DNA from: Pachysolen tannophilus NRRL Y-2460
Taxonomy: Eukaryota > Ascomycota > Pichiomycetes > Alaninales > Pachysolenaceae
Assembly (NCBI GenBank): GCA_001661245.1
Contig: KV454015.1
Location: 502,673-566,672, forward strand
Reading direction: 5' to 3'
Length of the DNA stretch: 64,000 nt
Position numbers and translations under genes: made by a program. Below, one piece after another: positions 20,870-30,152 of the stretch (its first letter is position 1; every line of letters starts with the position of its first letter). The notes under the pieces were generated by a model. It saw only the letters and a program-made list of their open reading frames with translations. It had not been told where the DNA came from and did no database searches.

Positions 20870-21268
20870 ATGGTTGTTGATAATAATAATAGTTATTATC
20901 ATTCTTTGACGCAGCTGCCGAGAATGCTGCCGAGTGTGCCGCCGAGTATGCCACCAAATGAAAATCGAGATCGTAGTGGTGGTAATGGTAATGGTAATGG
21001 TAATAGTGGCCAGGATTTGAATTTGTCGTATTCGGATGATGATTTGGTTCGGTTTACGCAGACAAAGTTACAAGGGTTACAACATCAAATTTTAGGTTCT
21101 AGAGATTATCTTTCATCACGATATTTATTAAATTTGGTTGAGAAATCTTCTAACGCTGATTCGTATTCTTTTTGTTGTTGTTCTTCTTCTTCTTCATTAT
21201 CATCATCAACTAATTTAGATCTTTTAAACGGGGATTTAAACTACACGACCAAAATTTTCATTTTGTAA
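20870..21268 (+). CDS. Hypothetical protein, 132 residues
   Basis: This frame starts at the ATG at 20870 (MVVDNNNSYYHSLTQLPRML). Low-complexity N- and C-termini (Pro/Met-rich, Gly-Asn repeats, Cys-Ser run) flank a well-mixed centre, DDDLVRFTQTKLQGLQHQIL followed by GSRDYLSSRYLLNLVEKS, which reads like a short alpha-helical domain. I do not recognise the family. It is divergent from the ubiquitin protease gene with a short shared promoter, and BAS1 begins 226 bp downstream on the same strand. The good central composition favours a real gene, but it could be a chance frame. Confidence 0.45.
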   Translation: MVVDNNNSYYHSLTQLPRMLPSVPPSMPPNENRDRSGGNGNGNGNSGQDLNLSYSDDDLVRFTQTKLQGLQHQILGSRDYLSSRYLLNLVEKSSNADSYSFCCCSSSSSLSSSTNLDLLNGDLNYTTKIFIL

Positions 21269-21494
21269 AATTTTATTCACATAGAAAAATATTGAAAAGT
21301 TGAGTTGAATAATAGGTAGGATATAAGGTGTTTGGTTGGTTATTTAGAGAGAGAGAGAGATAGTTGTAGAGAGAGTCAAATAGTTTTCTGACTTTTTCTT
21401 TTTTTTTTTTTTTACAACGTTCAAGAGTTGTTTCAAACTTTTGTAAAAAGAGCAAAGATAGATTGAGATTAAACTTGAAACAAGAGAGTTAGTG

Positions 21495-23873
21495 ATGACA
21501 TCGAAGAGGGAAGGAATCGAGATTAGTAGGGACATTTCTGTTGCTGGTAAGAATGGGAAGAAGGCTCCGATTGATTTGTTATCTATAACTGAGTCGTTGG
21601 GGTATCAGACTTTTAGAAGAGAGAGTAGACGACCATGGACTAAAGAAGATGATGAGATTTTAAAACTGGCTGTTATGGAACAACATATTAATGGTGGGAA
21701 CTCATCTTTGAGTTCTTTGGATGTTGATTTGATTAAGTGGGATTTGGTTTCTGGTAAGTTTAGTAATGGGTCGAGGAAGCCAAAGGATTGTAAGAAAAGA
21801 TGGACTAGTTCTTTGGATCCGACTTTAAGAAGAGGTAAATGGACACCGATGGAAGATTCCAAGTTGATAGAAGCATTTAAGAAATATGGTGCTTCTTGGC
21901 AAAAAGTTTCAAAAGAAATTGAAGGAAGAAATGATGATCAGTGTGCTAAACGGTATATGGAAGTACTAGATCCAACTACAAAAGATCGGTTAAGACCTTG
22001 GGATAATGAAGAAGATTTAGCCTTAATAAGAAAAGTTAAAAAATATGGTACTAAATGGAGAGCAATATCTTTGGAGATGACTGGAAGGCCTAGTTTAACT
22101 TGTAGAAATAGATGGAGAAAAATAGTTACTGATGTTGTTAGAGGTAAGGCAGATGCTTTAATTACACGCGAGGTTGATTTAATTAATGGTACAGGTGAAG
22201 GAACTCTGAGAATTGCAGGTATGATATTTGGTACTTCTAAATCGGAGAAACAAGATGAAGTAGAAGATCAAGAAGATCACGATAATGATGCTAATGACAT
22301 TGATACGAATAAATACAACAATATTGGGAACAACTCTACTCCAGGGGTATCAGGGATTTTTTCTCAAAAAAATTCACCAAGATCTGATAGAGAAAATACC
22401 CCATTAACACAACTTTCAAATGTTTTAGAAAGACAAATGATTGATATTAATAGAAGGCAATATCAAGCTAATAATAGTGGGATTAATAATAATAATAATA
22501 ATAACGATATGAATTTAAATTTGAATTCCCCTCAATATTCATCAATTCATAGTTTACCTCCAATGAATTCTCAATCTCAGGGACCCGTACAATCAAAAAC
22601 CGAATGGAAATATTTCTTAACCACAAGTCAAGGTCAGGAGATACCAAATGGATTTGGAACTATCTCATCACAGGAAAGCGCACAGACTTTAATAGATCTA
22701 GCGAAATCCCATAATATAAATATTACAGTTCATCAACATATTACACATCATTACGCACCACAACATCAGAGAAGCTTGGATCCGGAAACTCAGCTTTCAA
22801 GATATCAACATTTCAATTATCTTCCTCCATTAACAGAAGTTCCAAAGCTAACTAGTTCAAATTCAAGTCCAACTAGTAGTAATGGATCAAACAATAAGGA
22901 AAGCGATTTAGCTAAACTATTGAACAATAGTGATAAAACTATTAGATCTAAAAACAATAGTAGATCTGAATATGAACTGGGAAAAGTGCTGTCTCAAAAT
23001 TACTCTTCTTACAAAAATAAAAACGATACTGACAATAATGATAGATTTTCAAGTTATGGTACTTCCAGACAGCAGTTAGTTCCAAGCACACGATCTGCAG
23101 AGTCTCATTTATCAAATGAGAGGAAAAGATTTACTCACTCATCTATACCTGAAACCGGTCATTCAACAACTTCAAGTACCAACACCGACAATGGTAATGT
23201 TACTCATGATACTACTACCACTACTAATACTACTACTACCACTAATACTAACGCTAACGCTAATGCTAATGCTACTGTTAGTAATGGTTCTGTAAAAAAC
23301 AACTATGATGGAATGTTTGTTACAGAAGATATAGATGAAGAATTGGATTTCTGGGAAACGATGAGATCTCTTACTCAAGTTAGACAAAATCATCATACAT
23401 CTTCTCATTATGCTAATAAAAACCAACCTCAAAATTTCGACAATAATAATGGGAAATTACCTGGATCCGGGTATAGCGGTAGCACCATACATCACTCCAG
23501 TTATCATCCTATTCATAACCAGCCAACCGATACATCTGTGGCCAGCACATATGAAATTGTTTATGGTATAAATGATTATTATGGTATGGAAGAAGATGAC
23601 GAAGATGAAGAAATGGATACGGAGAGTGATGATAACACGAATAACGACGTGGACAGTCCAAACTACATTACAAGTGCCACACCTCTTGCAAACTCAGCAA
23701 CTACCAATTCAGCAACTAACAATTCAGCAGCTACAAACTCAGCAGCTACCAATTCAGCAACTGCAAATGTTACAACAGTTGCTAGTGCTGGAACTAATTC
23801 TAGCACCACGAACAATACCGCCGAAGGCTCTCAGTTCAGTATATTTGGACTATTTCCATTCAATCCTTCTTAA
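21495..23873 (+). CDS. BAS1: Bas1-type Myb transcription factor
   Basis: The protein has 792 residues and starts at the ATG at 21495 (MTSKREGIEISRD). There are three Myb repeats. R1 spans about 44-108 with a long insert (RRPWTKEDDEIL...CKKRW). R2 is about 112-160 (GKWTPMEDSKLIEAFKKYGA...CAKRYMEVL). R3 is about 167-215 (RPWDNEEDLALIRKVKKYGT, then RPSLTCRNRWRKI). The sequence after R3 (VTDVVRGKADALITREV) matches the Bas1-specific extension (MVVRGQASEVIT in S. cerevisiae, from memory). The rest is Asn/Ser/Thr-rich with an acidic stretch and an Ala-Thr-Asn repeat near the end. Bas1 with Pho2 activates purine and histidine synthesis genes when AICAR and SAICAR build up. Family assignment is strong. 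Confidence 0.88.
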   Translation: MTSKREGIEISRDISVAGKNGKKAPIDLLSITESLGYQTFRRESRRPWTKEDDEILKLAVMEQHINGGNSSLSSLDVDLIKWDLVSGKFSNGSRKPKDCKKRWTSSLDPTLRRGKWTPMEDSKLIEAFKKYGASWQKVSKEIEGRNDDQCAKRYMEVLDPTTKDRLRPWDNEEDLALIRKVKKYGTKWRAISLEMTGRPSLTCRNRWRKIVTDVVRGKADALITREVDLINGTGEGTLRIAGMIFGTSKSEKQDEVEDQEDHDNDANDIDTNKYNNIGNNSTPGVSGIFSQKNSPRSDRENTPLTQLSNVLERQMIDINRRQYQANNSGINNNNNNNDMNLNLNSPQYSSIHSLPPMNSQSQGPVQSKTEWKYFLTTSQGQEIPNGFGTISSQESAQTLIDLAKSHNINITVHQHITHHYAPQHQRSLDPETQLSRYQHFNYLPPLTEVPKLTSSNSSPTSSNGSNNKESDLAKLLNNSDKTIRSKNNSRSEYELGKVLSQNYSSYKNKNDTDNNDRFSSYGTSRQQLVPSTRSAESHLSNERKRFTHSSIPETGHSTTSSTNTDNGNVTHDTTTTTNTTTTTNTNANANANATVSNGSVKNNYDGMFVTEDIDEELDFWETMRSLTQVRQNHHTSSHYANKNQPQNFDNNNGKLPGSGYSGSTIHHSSYHPIHNQPTDTSVASTYEIVYGINDYYGMEEDDEDEEMDTESDDNTNNDVDSPNYITSATPLANSATTNSATNNSAATNSAATNSATANVTTVASAGTNSSTTNNTAEGSQFSIFGLFPFNPS

Positions 23874-24286
23874 AAACAATTTATACATGTAATATTATCA
23901 ATTTTCAATTACTTTTTTTCAGGCTACGTTTATATATATATATATATGATAAATATTGAATTAATAAAAATTAATTTAAAACACAAGACGGATAAACTGC
24001 TATAAATCGAATAGATAAGATCCTTTCACAATCCTGATTTAAAAAAGTAAAAAAAAAAAAAAAATTAAAACCACTCACACAAATATTGAAAGGAGAAAAG
24101 AGATAAATAATCCATTTTAAACAAAGAAATGAAATCATCAACCTCTCTATATATATATGAAAAAAAAAAATATTATAAATTAATTGGTATAAATAAAAAG
24201 AAGAAAATACCCCAAAAAAAAAAAAAAAAGAAAAGCATCTTATTCAACAAATTAACAACAATAAAAATTTCAAACTAGAATGGAAT
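23874..24286. other. Convergent 3' flanks of BAS1 and ATG44
   Basis: The region is AT-rich with A-runs near 24046-24064 and 24213-24229 and short TA stretches. No gene or RNA is supported. Confidence 0.65.
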
Positions 24287-24677
24287 TTATTTTCTTACAA
24301 AATACTCTGAGCTACTCATTGTTGCAGCACTAGAATCCAACAACCATTCTCCAAAATTTAAATACCTATCACCTATTTTCCTGAGTTCTGGCTGTGAATC
24401 CAAAAAATCCAATTTTGGAGTCAATCCTGTATTTCTCTTAACACCAGCCAAGAATCCCGATAATAAAGCCAAATCAAATGAATAGTGAACAATTTTAGTA
24501 AACTATATTTTCGGAAATTGTTAATAATGTAATCCTTGATGGCAAAAACTTTTTTTAATGGCGCTAACAAACAAGTAATAATAAATCAAATTGAGCGCTT
24601 AAATCAATTCATCTCAAATCTTGTCATAATATACCTCCACATATCTCAGATTCATGGGAACTACTTACAAGAGCCAT
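24287..24677 (-). CDS. ATG44: Atg44-type mitofissin (DUF1748), two exons
   Basis: Exon 1 (24669-24677) is only ATGGCTCTT (M-A-L). The 166-base intron (24503-24668) begins GTAAGT, has a TATTAAC branch site and ends ATATAG. Exon 2 (24287-24502) continues FTKIVHYSFDLALLSGFLAG and VKRNTGLTPKLDFLDSQPEL. The spliced product is 74 residues, matching the size of yeast Atg44 (73) and the DUF1748/mitofissin family features: an N-terminal VHYSFD segment, a hydrophobic helix, the KRNTGLTP motif, then FGEWLLDSSAATMSSSEYF. Atg44 acts in the mitochondrial intermembrane space, binds lipid and drives mitochondrial division during mitophagy. Exon 2 alone has no usable ATG before the conserved part, so splicing is required. 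The family recognition is from memory. Confidence 0.82.
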
Positions 24678-25424
24678 TTTTTGTTATTTTTTTTAATTTC
24701 TTCTTCTTCGTCTTCTCGTCTTCCAAGAAACAAATCTATAGAATTTAAAAATATAATTAAAAACCTTTTGTTTTGTTTTATTTAGTAAAGAAAATTAAAT
24801 CTTTTATCTTATTTGTTTTAACATTACCCTGAATCTACCATTTTTACTGCCAAATATATATATATAAATATTTAAAAGCTTGATTCTAATTCCCTTTTAA
24901 TTTGTTTAAAGATATTATACAATCAATCAAAATCTTGATAATGGGCAGGGCAGAGATATTCTATCTTTAGAGATAATATGGTATAATGGATAAGTTTCAA
25001 ATTTCAAGTTATTTGCTGAATTGTTTTCATTTCAAAGTCGGTTAATTCGAGTACTAGAGTTTTTTTTTTTTTTTTGATTTGATTTTTTTTACTATAGCTG
25101 ATGGATATCTAAAGTCATTCAGTCGGTAACTGGCAAGATCTGTTTTGCTCTATCTTCTACATATCACACTGTCATTGGGAGCTTATCGAATTTGATTATC
25201 AATCTCCTTAATACTAAACCTACCTGTTAAGTTTTTTTTTTTTTTTTTTGATTATTTATTTATTTAATCATTTGATTTCCCGGTACAGCGCTAACTAACC
25301 GCCCATACCAATATTCATGCCAATAACTCGGAAATTCCTTCAAATGTCTTTGGCACCAAAGAATAAACTCAATCCTCCTCTAATTATAGCTTATTATATA
25401 TGATCTCGATGTAATTAATTATTA

Positions 25425-25658
25425 ATGTCCAGGTTGGTTTGTTCGCTGTTGCTTTGTTACTTGATAGGTCTTCTCTGGGCTTCAGGGGATCTCAGGGGAT
25501 CTCAGGGGATCTCAGGGGGTTCAGAGGGTTCAAGCGGGCGGGGCGACGGTACAATGAGGTGGGCCCTTGTTCAATGGCCCTTGCTTAAAGGTTCCTGCTT
25601 AAAGGGTTCCCGCGGAAAGAAAGAGGAAATTGGGCGGGAGCAAAGGGGAGATCCATAG
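25425..25658 (+). CDS. Doubtful small open frame over the GC-rich island
   Basis: This frame has 77 codons from a true ATG. The first 20 residues (MSRLVCSLLLCYLIGLLWAS) look like a signal peptide, but the remainder is Gly/Ser-rich and simply translates the AGGGGATCTC repeat and neighbouring GC-rich DNA. Composition differs sharply from all neighbouring genes. It is most likely a chance frame; I list it because the GC island is otherwise unexplained. Confidence 0.15.
   Translation: MSRLVCSLLLCYLIGLLWASGDLRGSQGISGGSEGSSGRGDGTMRWALVQWPLLKGSCLKGSRGKKEEIGREQRGDP
25484..25518 (+). repeat. Four AGGGG boxes at exact 10-base spacing
   Basis: The unit AGGGGATCTC occurs three times in tandem from 25484, followed by a fourth AGGGG at 25514. 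AGGGG is the STRE core, and the 10-base period places all copies on the same DNA face. The array lies about 700 bp upstream of CTK1. Confidence 0.85.
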
Positions 25659-26205
25659 GGAGGTCGTGCACCACTTCACCGGGCTGATTTCCGGGTAAAA
25701 CAACAACAAAAAAACAAAAAATAAAAAAAAAAAAAACTTGAAAAGGCAGCTAACTAAAACTAACTAACATAACTAAATGATTAGCTCTTCCTATTAAGAA
25801 AACCCATCTTTATTAAGTGGAAAATAAGAAAGTAATTGAAATTGAATTGTTTTTGTTTTAATACTAATTATAATTATAATTATAATTTTTTTTTTTGTTT
25901 CTTTGTTTTTTGTTTTTTTTTTTTTTTTTTGGAGAGTAAATCACTGGTTATTAAAAGGAAATTGGTTAGAATTTGAAAGTTAATTTTAAACTTATTGATA
26001 GATTTACAGTTTTATCTTGAAATTTTCTACAATTTTGAATCCGTGTTTGAAAATAAAAAGAAATATAAAGAAAATTTTAGTTTTTATAATTGTTATCAAG
26101 AGCTCATCAATACGTTACTGGTAATACTCATCAGGTATTTGTTTTATCTTAAATTTAATTTTTTTTTTTTTGATTTTTTGTGCTTAATTGTCCTTGAATG
26201 GCAAA

Positions 26206-27900
26206 ATGCCCGAAGGTAATGATAGAAAACGTGATATCTATAAAAGAGATAGTTATGTAAATTCAAACTATAGTAATAGAGGTGATTACGGATATAGAGA
26301 TAGGTATAATAGTAATTCAAGCCGAAGCGGTGGTGGGAGGTATTCCGGTGGCCATCTCAGTAGAGATAGAGATAGTTATCAAGGTGGTTCAAGTGGTGGC
26401 GGCGGGAATAGTAGGAAATATGTTGATTCTTCTTCACGTTCTTTTGATAGACCATTGCCAACTGGGCCGAGAAAGCAACATCTGCCAGAACAAGCATCAT
26501 TATCGTCTTCGTATGTGCGGGATGAAGAAAAATCCAAGAGACCAAGAAAACTTGGTGATAGAGGTTTGGAACCAGATTTGATGGATGATAAGAGAAAAAA
26601 TCCTCGTTATGATTCAAATCCCAAGGAAAAGAATAACAATAATAATAATAATAATAATAATAATAGTAATTCTAAGAAAGCAAGTGATTTGGTATTGCCC
26701 AGAGGTCCACGTAAAAGATTTAATCGTGATAATTATATTCCACATGGTAAAGTGAGATCATTCACTGAGCCTGTAACAAAAGTCAATGCTAGAAATAAAT
26801 TAGGATTTGATGATGAAGAAGATGAAGAAGATGAGGATGGTGGTGATAATTATCCGGAGACTAATCATCATCATCAGTATGATAAACCTGCTCAAAGGAA
26901 ACTTTTCCTTGAAATTCAAAAAAGGACAACCCCAATTTATGAAAGAATTCAACAAGTTGGCGAAGGAACATATGGAAAAGTTTATAAAGCCAAAAATAGA
27001 TTAACTGATAAATTGGTGGCATTAAAAAGATTAAGATTAGAAAGTGAAAGAGAAGGTTTTCCAATAACTGCAATGAGAGAAATTAGATTACTTCAATCTT
27101 TTCAACATGAAAATGTATCTAGTCTTACAGAAATGATGGTTGAAAAAAATTCAATTTATATGATCTTTGAATATATGGAACATGATTTAACAGGTTTATT
27201 AACTCATCCACTGGTTGATTTAACATTGGCAAATAAAAAATACTTATTTAAACAATTATTAACTGGTATCAATTACCTTCATGAAAAGAGAATAATGCAT
27301 CGTGATATAAAAGGTTCAAATATCTTGATTGATAAATTTGGAACTTTAAAAATTACAGATTTTGGACTTGCAAGAAAAATGAAAAATATTAAACCAGATG
27401 AATCTCCTGATTATACAAATAGAGTTATAACTTTATGGTATAGACCACCAGAATTATTATTAGGAGCTACTGATTATGGAAGAGAAGTTGATATTTGGGG
27501 GATAGGATGTTTATTAATAGAATTGTTCACTAAAAAAGCCATCTTTCAAGGAGCAAATGAAATCTCACAATTACAAAGTATATTAAAAATAATGGGGACA
27601 CCAACATATCAAGAATGGCCTGAAATGGATGATTTATTATGGTACCATATTTTAAAACCAGAATATCAAAAACGGAAATTTAATGAATTATATAATAAAG
27701 TCTTACTTGATGATGAAAATTGTATTAAATTATGTGAAGATTTATTACAACAAAATCCTGCAAAAAGAATAACAGCTAAAGAAGCTTTAGAATATGAATG
27801 GTTTAAAACAGAACCATTGGAAGAAAAATTGAGTCTTGAAGGATTAGAAGAAATGCATGAATATGAAGTTAAAAGGAGAAGAAAAGCTGGGAAGAAATGA
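26206..27900 (+). CDS. CTK1: Ctk1-type cyclin-dependent kinase (RNA polymerase II CTD kinase)
   Basis: The protein has 564 residues and starts at the ATG at 26206 (MPEGNDRKRDIYKR). The first 235 residues are Arg/Gly/Ser-rich, Asn-rich and then acidic. The kinase domain (about 240-525) has the glycine loop GEGTYGKVY, Lys in LVALKRL, the cyclin helix PITAMREIRLL, HRDIKGSN, DFG (about residue 385), the T-loop DYTNRVITLWYRPPE and, after the domain, HEYEVKRRRKAGKK. This tail (HEYEVK) is typical of Ctk1. With cyclin Ctk2 and Ctk3 it phosphorylates Ser2 of the Pol II CTD during elongation. The catalytic residues are complete. The family (CDK12/Ctk1 rather than Bur1) is judged from the T-loop and tail, from memory. 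Confidence 0.92.
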   Translation: MPEGNDRKRDIYKRDSYVNSNYSNRGDYGYRDRYNSNSSRSGGGRYSGGHLSRDRDSYQGGSSGGGGNSRKYVDSSSRSFDRPLPTGPRKQHLPEQASLSSSYVRDEEKSKRPRKLGDRGLEPDLMDDKRKNPRYDSNPKEKNNNNNNNNNNNSNSKKASDLVLPRGPRKRFNRDNYIPHGKVRSFTEPVTKVNARNKLGFDDEEDEEDEDGGDNYPETNHHHQYDKPAQRKLFLEIQKRTTPIYERIQQVGEGTYGKVYKAKNRLTDKLVALKRLRLESEREGFPITAMREIRLLQSFQHENVSSLTEMMVEKNSIYMIFEYMEHDLTGLLTHPLVDLTLANKKYLFKQLLTGINYLHEKRIMHRDIKGSNILIDKFGTLKITDFGLARKMKNIKPDESPDYTNRVITLWYRPPELLLGATDYGREVDIWGIGCLLIELFTKKAIFQGANEISQLQSILKIMGTPTYQEWPEMDDLLWYHILKPEYQKRKFNELYNKVLLDDENCIKLCEDLLQQNPAKRITAKEALEYEWFKTEPLEEKLSLEGLEEMHEYEVKRRRKAGKK

Positions 27901-27907
27901 TTTTTAA

Positions 27908-27934
27908 TGTTGTTGTTGTTGTTGTTGTTGTTGT
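27908..27934. repeat. TGT trinucleotide repeat (9 units)
   Basis: The repeat lies directly after the CTK1 stop codon in the probable 3' untranslated region. It is a simple-sequence repeat with no other signal. Confidence 0.9.
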
Positions 27935-28186
27935 AAATCGTATATATTTGCTAATTAAAAAATTGTATATGTATTATTATGCATGAACCCCTTTTTTTTT
28001 TTTTTTTCACTTCATATATACTAAAAAAAAAAAGCTGCTTTTGTGTAAGAAAGAAAGTTCAACTTCAACAATATATATGGCTGTAACAATTCTTTTAAAC
28101 TAAGAAAAAAAGGATAGCAAGATCTTTTAGCATTAGGATAAGAATAAGCAATCTTGAATTATTGTTTCAAATTAAAAGTAAGCAAA

Positions 28187-29754
28187 ATGCATATTTACTC
28201 GATGTATCCATTTATATTACTATTACAATCTTTATTATTACAGTATGTTTTATCAATTACAACATTAAACTCTAGAGATCTTTCAGATATAAATTTTTTT
28301 TCAGATTCTTTTAAAAATATTTATGATAAAGATTTTTATAAATGTTCATGGGGTATTGAGAAAAATAGTAATTTTAAAAATGGGTTCCCAACAAAAGATT
28401 ATTTTACATGTAAAAGTTTTATTTCAACAGCTTCATGTAAATGTGATTTTTTAAAAACACTTCGTGAAAATTGTACAATCAAGGAAAATGTGAGTAATTC
28501 CAATTCAATTGAGAATGTCATGATGCAAAAAAAAAAAGTAGGGAAATCCATTGTTAACAACTTGTTTTTTTTTTTTGGGGGCCTTAGGATTGGTACTTGA
28601 GTGATTTAATTGAAATGACTTGTAAAGAAGCAGAATTAGAAGAGAAAACAGAGACATCTAAAATTGATAAAGATAAGAAAAAATTTCATCAATTTTTAAA
28701 ACAAGAAATTGCATTGCAAAATAATGAAGTTAAATTTATTGAAATTAATAAGAGATCACAATCAAATTTACGAAAAATAAATTCACCAAGCGAAGAATTT
28801 GAATGGGATTCATATGAAGATTCCAAAAAATTTAAAGATGAAGATTGTATTAATATGACACATCAACCTGCAAAAAGAGATGAATTAAATTATCAAGAAT
28901 TGAAAACCAATTTTGATAAATCAAATAGATTTAGTAATGTCAAAGATTATAACCATCATTTAAATGTTAAAAAATTTAAAGAAGCTAAAATGGATAAGGA
29001 TAAAAACGTTGAATTTATAACAATTTATGGTGCTACAAAGACAAGAGAATATACAACAACTAAATCTACAACCACAAGTGTTTCAACTACTTTTACAACT
29101 TCTTATACAAGATATATTAAGACCCAGACTAAAACAATAACTACAAGTTTTGCAGGGGGGAATTTTCAAATAAATAATCAATTTCAAACATCTATTCCAA
29201 TGACTACAATTGCTAAAAAAACAGTATATGTTCCACTTTCTATTACACAAACTCAAACAGAAATAAGTACTACTACAATTACAGCAAATAAAGAAGGACA
29301 ATTTCTTAAAAAAATAATTCCATTCAATTCCAAGATTCTGAAAATTACTGCCAAAAATGATAATATAAATGATAATAATACCAATGATAAAAAAATTGTG
29401 AAAACACATCATGGCAACGATCAAAACAATAATAATAATAATAATATAGTTAATTTTTATCATGACGATGTTTTACTTCCAAAACTCAACAAAGAAGGAA
29501 AAGGAGAAACCCCTATCTTAGTCATTAACAGTTCGGGATCAATCAAATTAAAGCCATCTCTCCCACTTTGGGGGACAGCAATGGTCATGCTAGGAGTACT
29601 TTTCATTGGATATTCATTAGTTCACGATTACCTGGTGGTGACTAATGTGGAAACTAACGTGAAAAAGGAAAACAAACACAACAACGACTCACCCAATAAT
29701 ACCAATGCAGATGAAGAATACTTTGACTGCTGTGAAGACCAAACTGATGGATAA
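28187..29754 (+). CDS. Secreted or type I membrane protein with cysteine-rich N-terminal domain, spliced, unknown function
   Basis: There are two exons, 28187-28489 and 28588-29754. The 98-base intron begins GTGAGT, has a TGTTAAC branch site (28552-28558) and ends CCTTAG. Splicing is phase 0 and joins ...LRENCTIKEN to DWYLSDLIEMTCKEAEL. The 489-residue product starts with a signal peptide (MHIYSMYPFILLLQSLLLQY). A cysteine-rich domain of about 100 residues spans the splice junction (Cys in FYKCSW, FTCKSF, ASCKCDF, ENCTI, MTCKEA). A Lys/Glu-rich linker and a Thr/Ser-rich stretch (EYTTTKSTTTSVSTTFTTSY) follow, then a transmembrane helix (LWGTAMVMLGVLFIGYSLVH) and an acidic tail ending near a Cys pair. 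I do not recognise the family; a cell-surface role is inferred from the topology. Confidence 0.75.
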
Positions 29755-29915
29755 CCAAGACCAAAAACCAAAAAAGAAAAAAACAAACTCCAATTAGGGG
29801 TAAAGTTTTTGGGGGTAATTTTGGCCTTTTTTTTTTTAGGGGTAACACACAGAAACACATTATAAAAAACCACAGTCGTTTCCCAAATATCAAAAAGACA
29901 AAAAAAGACAAAAAG

Positions 29916-29922
29916 TCACGTG
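29916..29922. promoter_or_regulatory. TCACGTG E-box (Cbf1-type)
   Basis: This exact TCACGTG lies 231 bp upstream of the SSZ1 ATG and 19 bp before an RRPE. In C. albicans Cbf1 works with Tbf1 at ribosomal protein genes. Activity here is inferred. Confidence 0.5.
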
Positions 29923-29940
29923 GAAAAATTTTTTTCTTGT

Positions 29941-29951
29941 TGAAAAATTTT
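29941..29951 (+). promoter_or_regulatory. RRPE box (TGAAAAATTTT) upstream of SSZ1
   Basis: This exact 11-base RRPE is 202 bp upstream of SSZ1, the same word as in the SSF1-RRP3 promoter. It would tie this ribosome-associated chaperone to the ribosome-biogenesis regulon. Confidence 0.6.
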
Positions 29952-30152
29952 AAAGAGGAATTGAATTATAAAGTAGTAGGAAGAAGAAGAAGAAGAAGAA
30001 GTAGAATATGATTATTTTCTTTGAATTGTAATTAAGATATTATTAATAAGAGAGAATTTTTCTTTTTTTTTTTTTTTTTTGGATAAAATAAGGTTGAACA
30101 AGTTGAAGGAATTCAAGAAGTAAGACCAAAAAGAAAGAGAAAGAGAAAGAAA

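Larger units (their letters stand above)
24678..26205. other. Long non-coding block upstream of CTK1
   Basis: This 1.5 kb region has T-runs (25060-25074, 25212-25229, 25911-25931), a GC-rich island (about 25440-25690) with a phased AGGGG repeat, and an ATTATA repeat at 25865-25887. A 77-codon frame starting at ATG 25425 (MSRLVCSLLLCYLIGLLWAS) overlaps the island. I found no tRNA that folds properly. Confidence 0.55.
29755..30152. other. Intergenic: SSZ1 promoter
   Basis: This region holds a TCACGTG E-box (29916-29922), an exact RRPE (29941-29951), a GAAGAAGAA run near 29980 and a T-tract at 30064-30080. No gene is supported. Confidence 0.7.

Noticed and set aside
24965-25070. tRNA-like stretch (TGGTATAATGG, a possible anticodon stem, TTCGAGT, then a T-run)
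   Set aside because: The T-arm and acceptor stem do not pair, and the 5' and 3' ends are not complementary. It is at best a decayed relic, and more likely chance.
28154-29754. Apparent frameshift between two overlapping frames near 28597
   Set aside because: A GTGAGT donor, TGTTAAC branch site and CCTTAG acceptor join them in phase, so an intron explains the break without a mutation.
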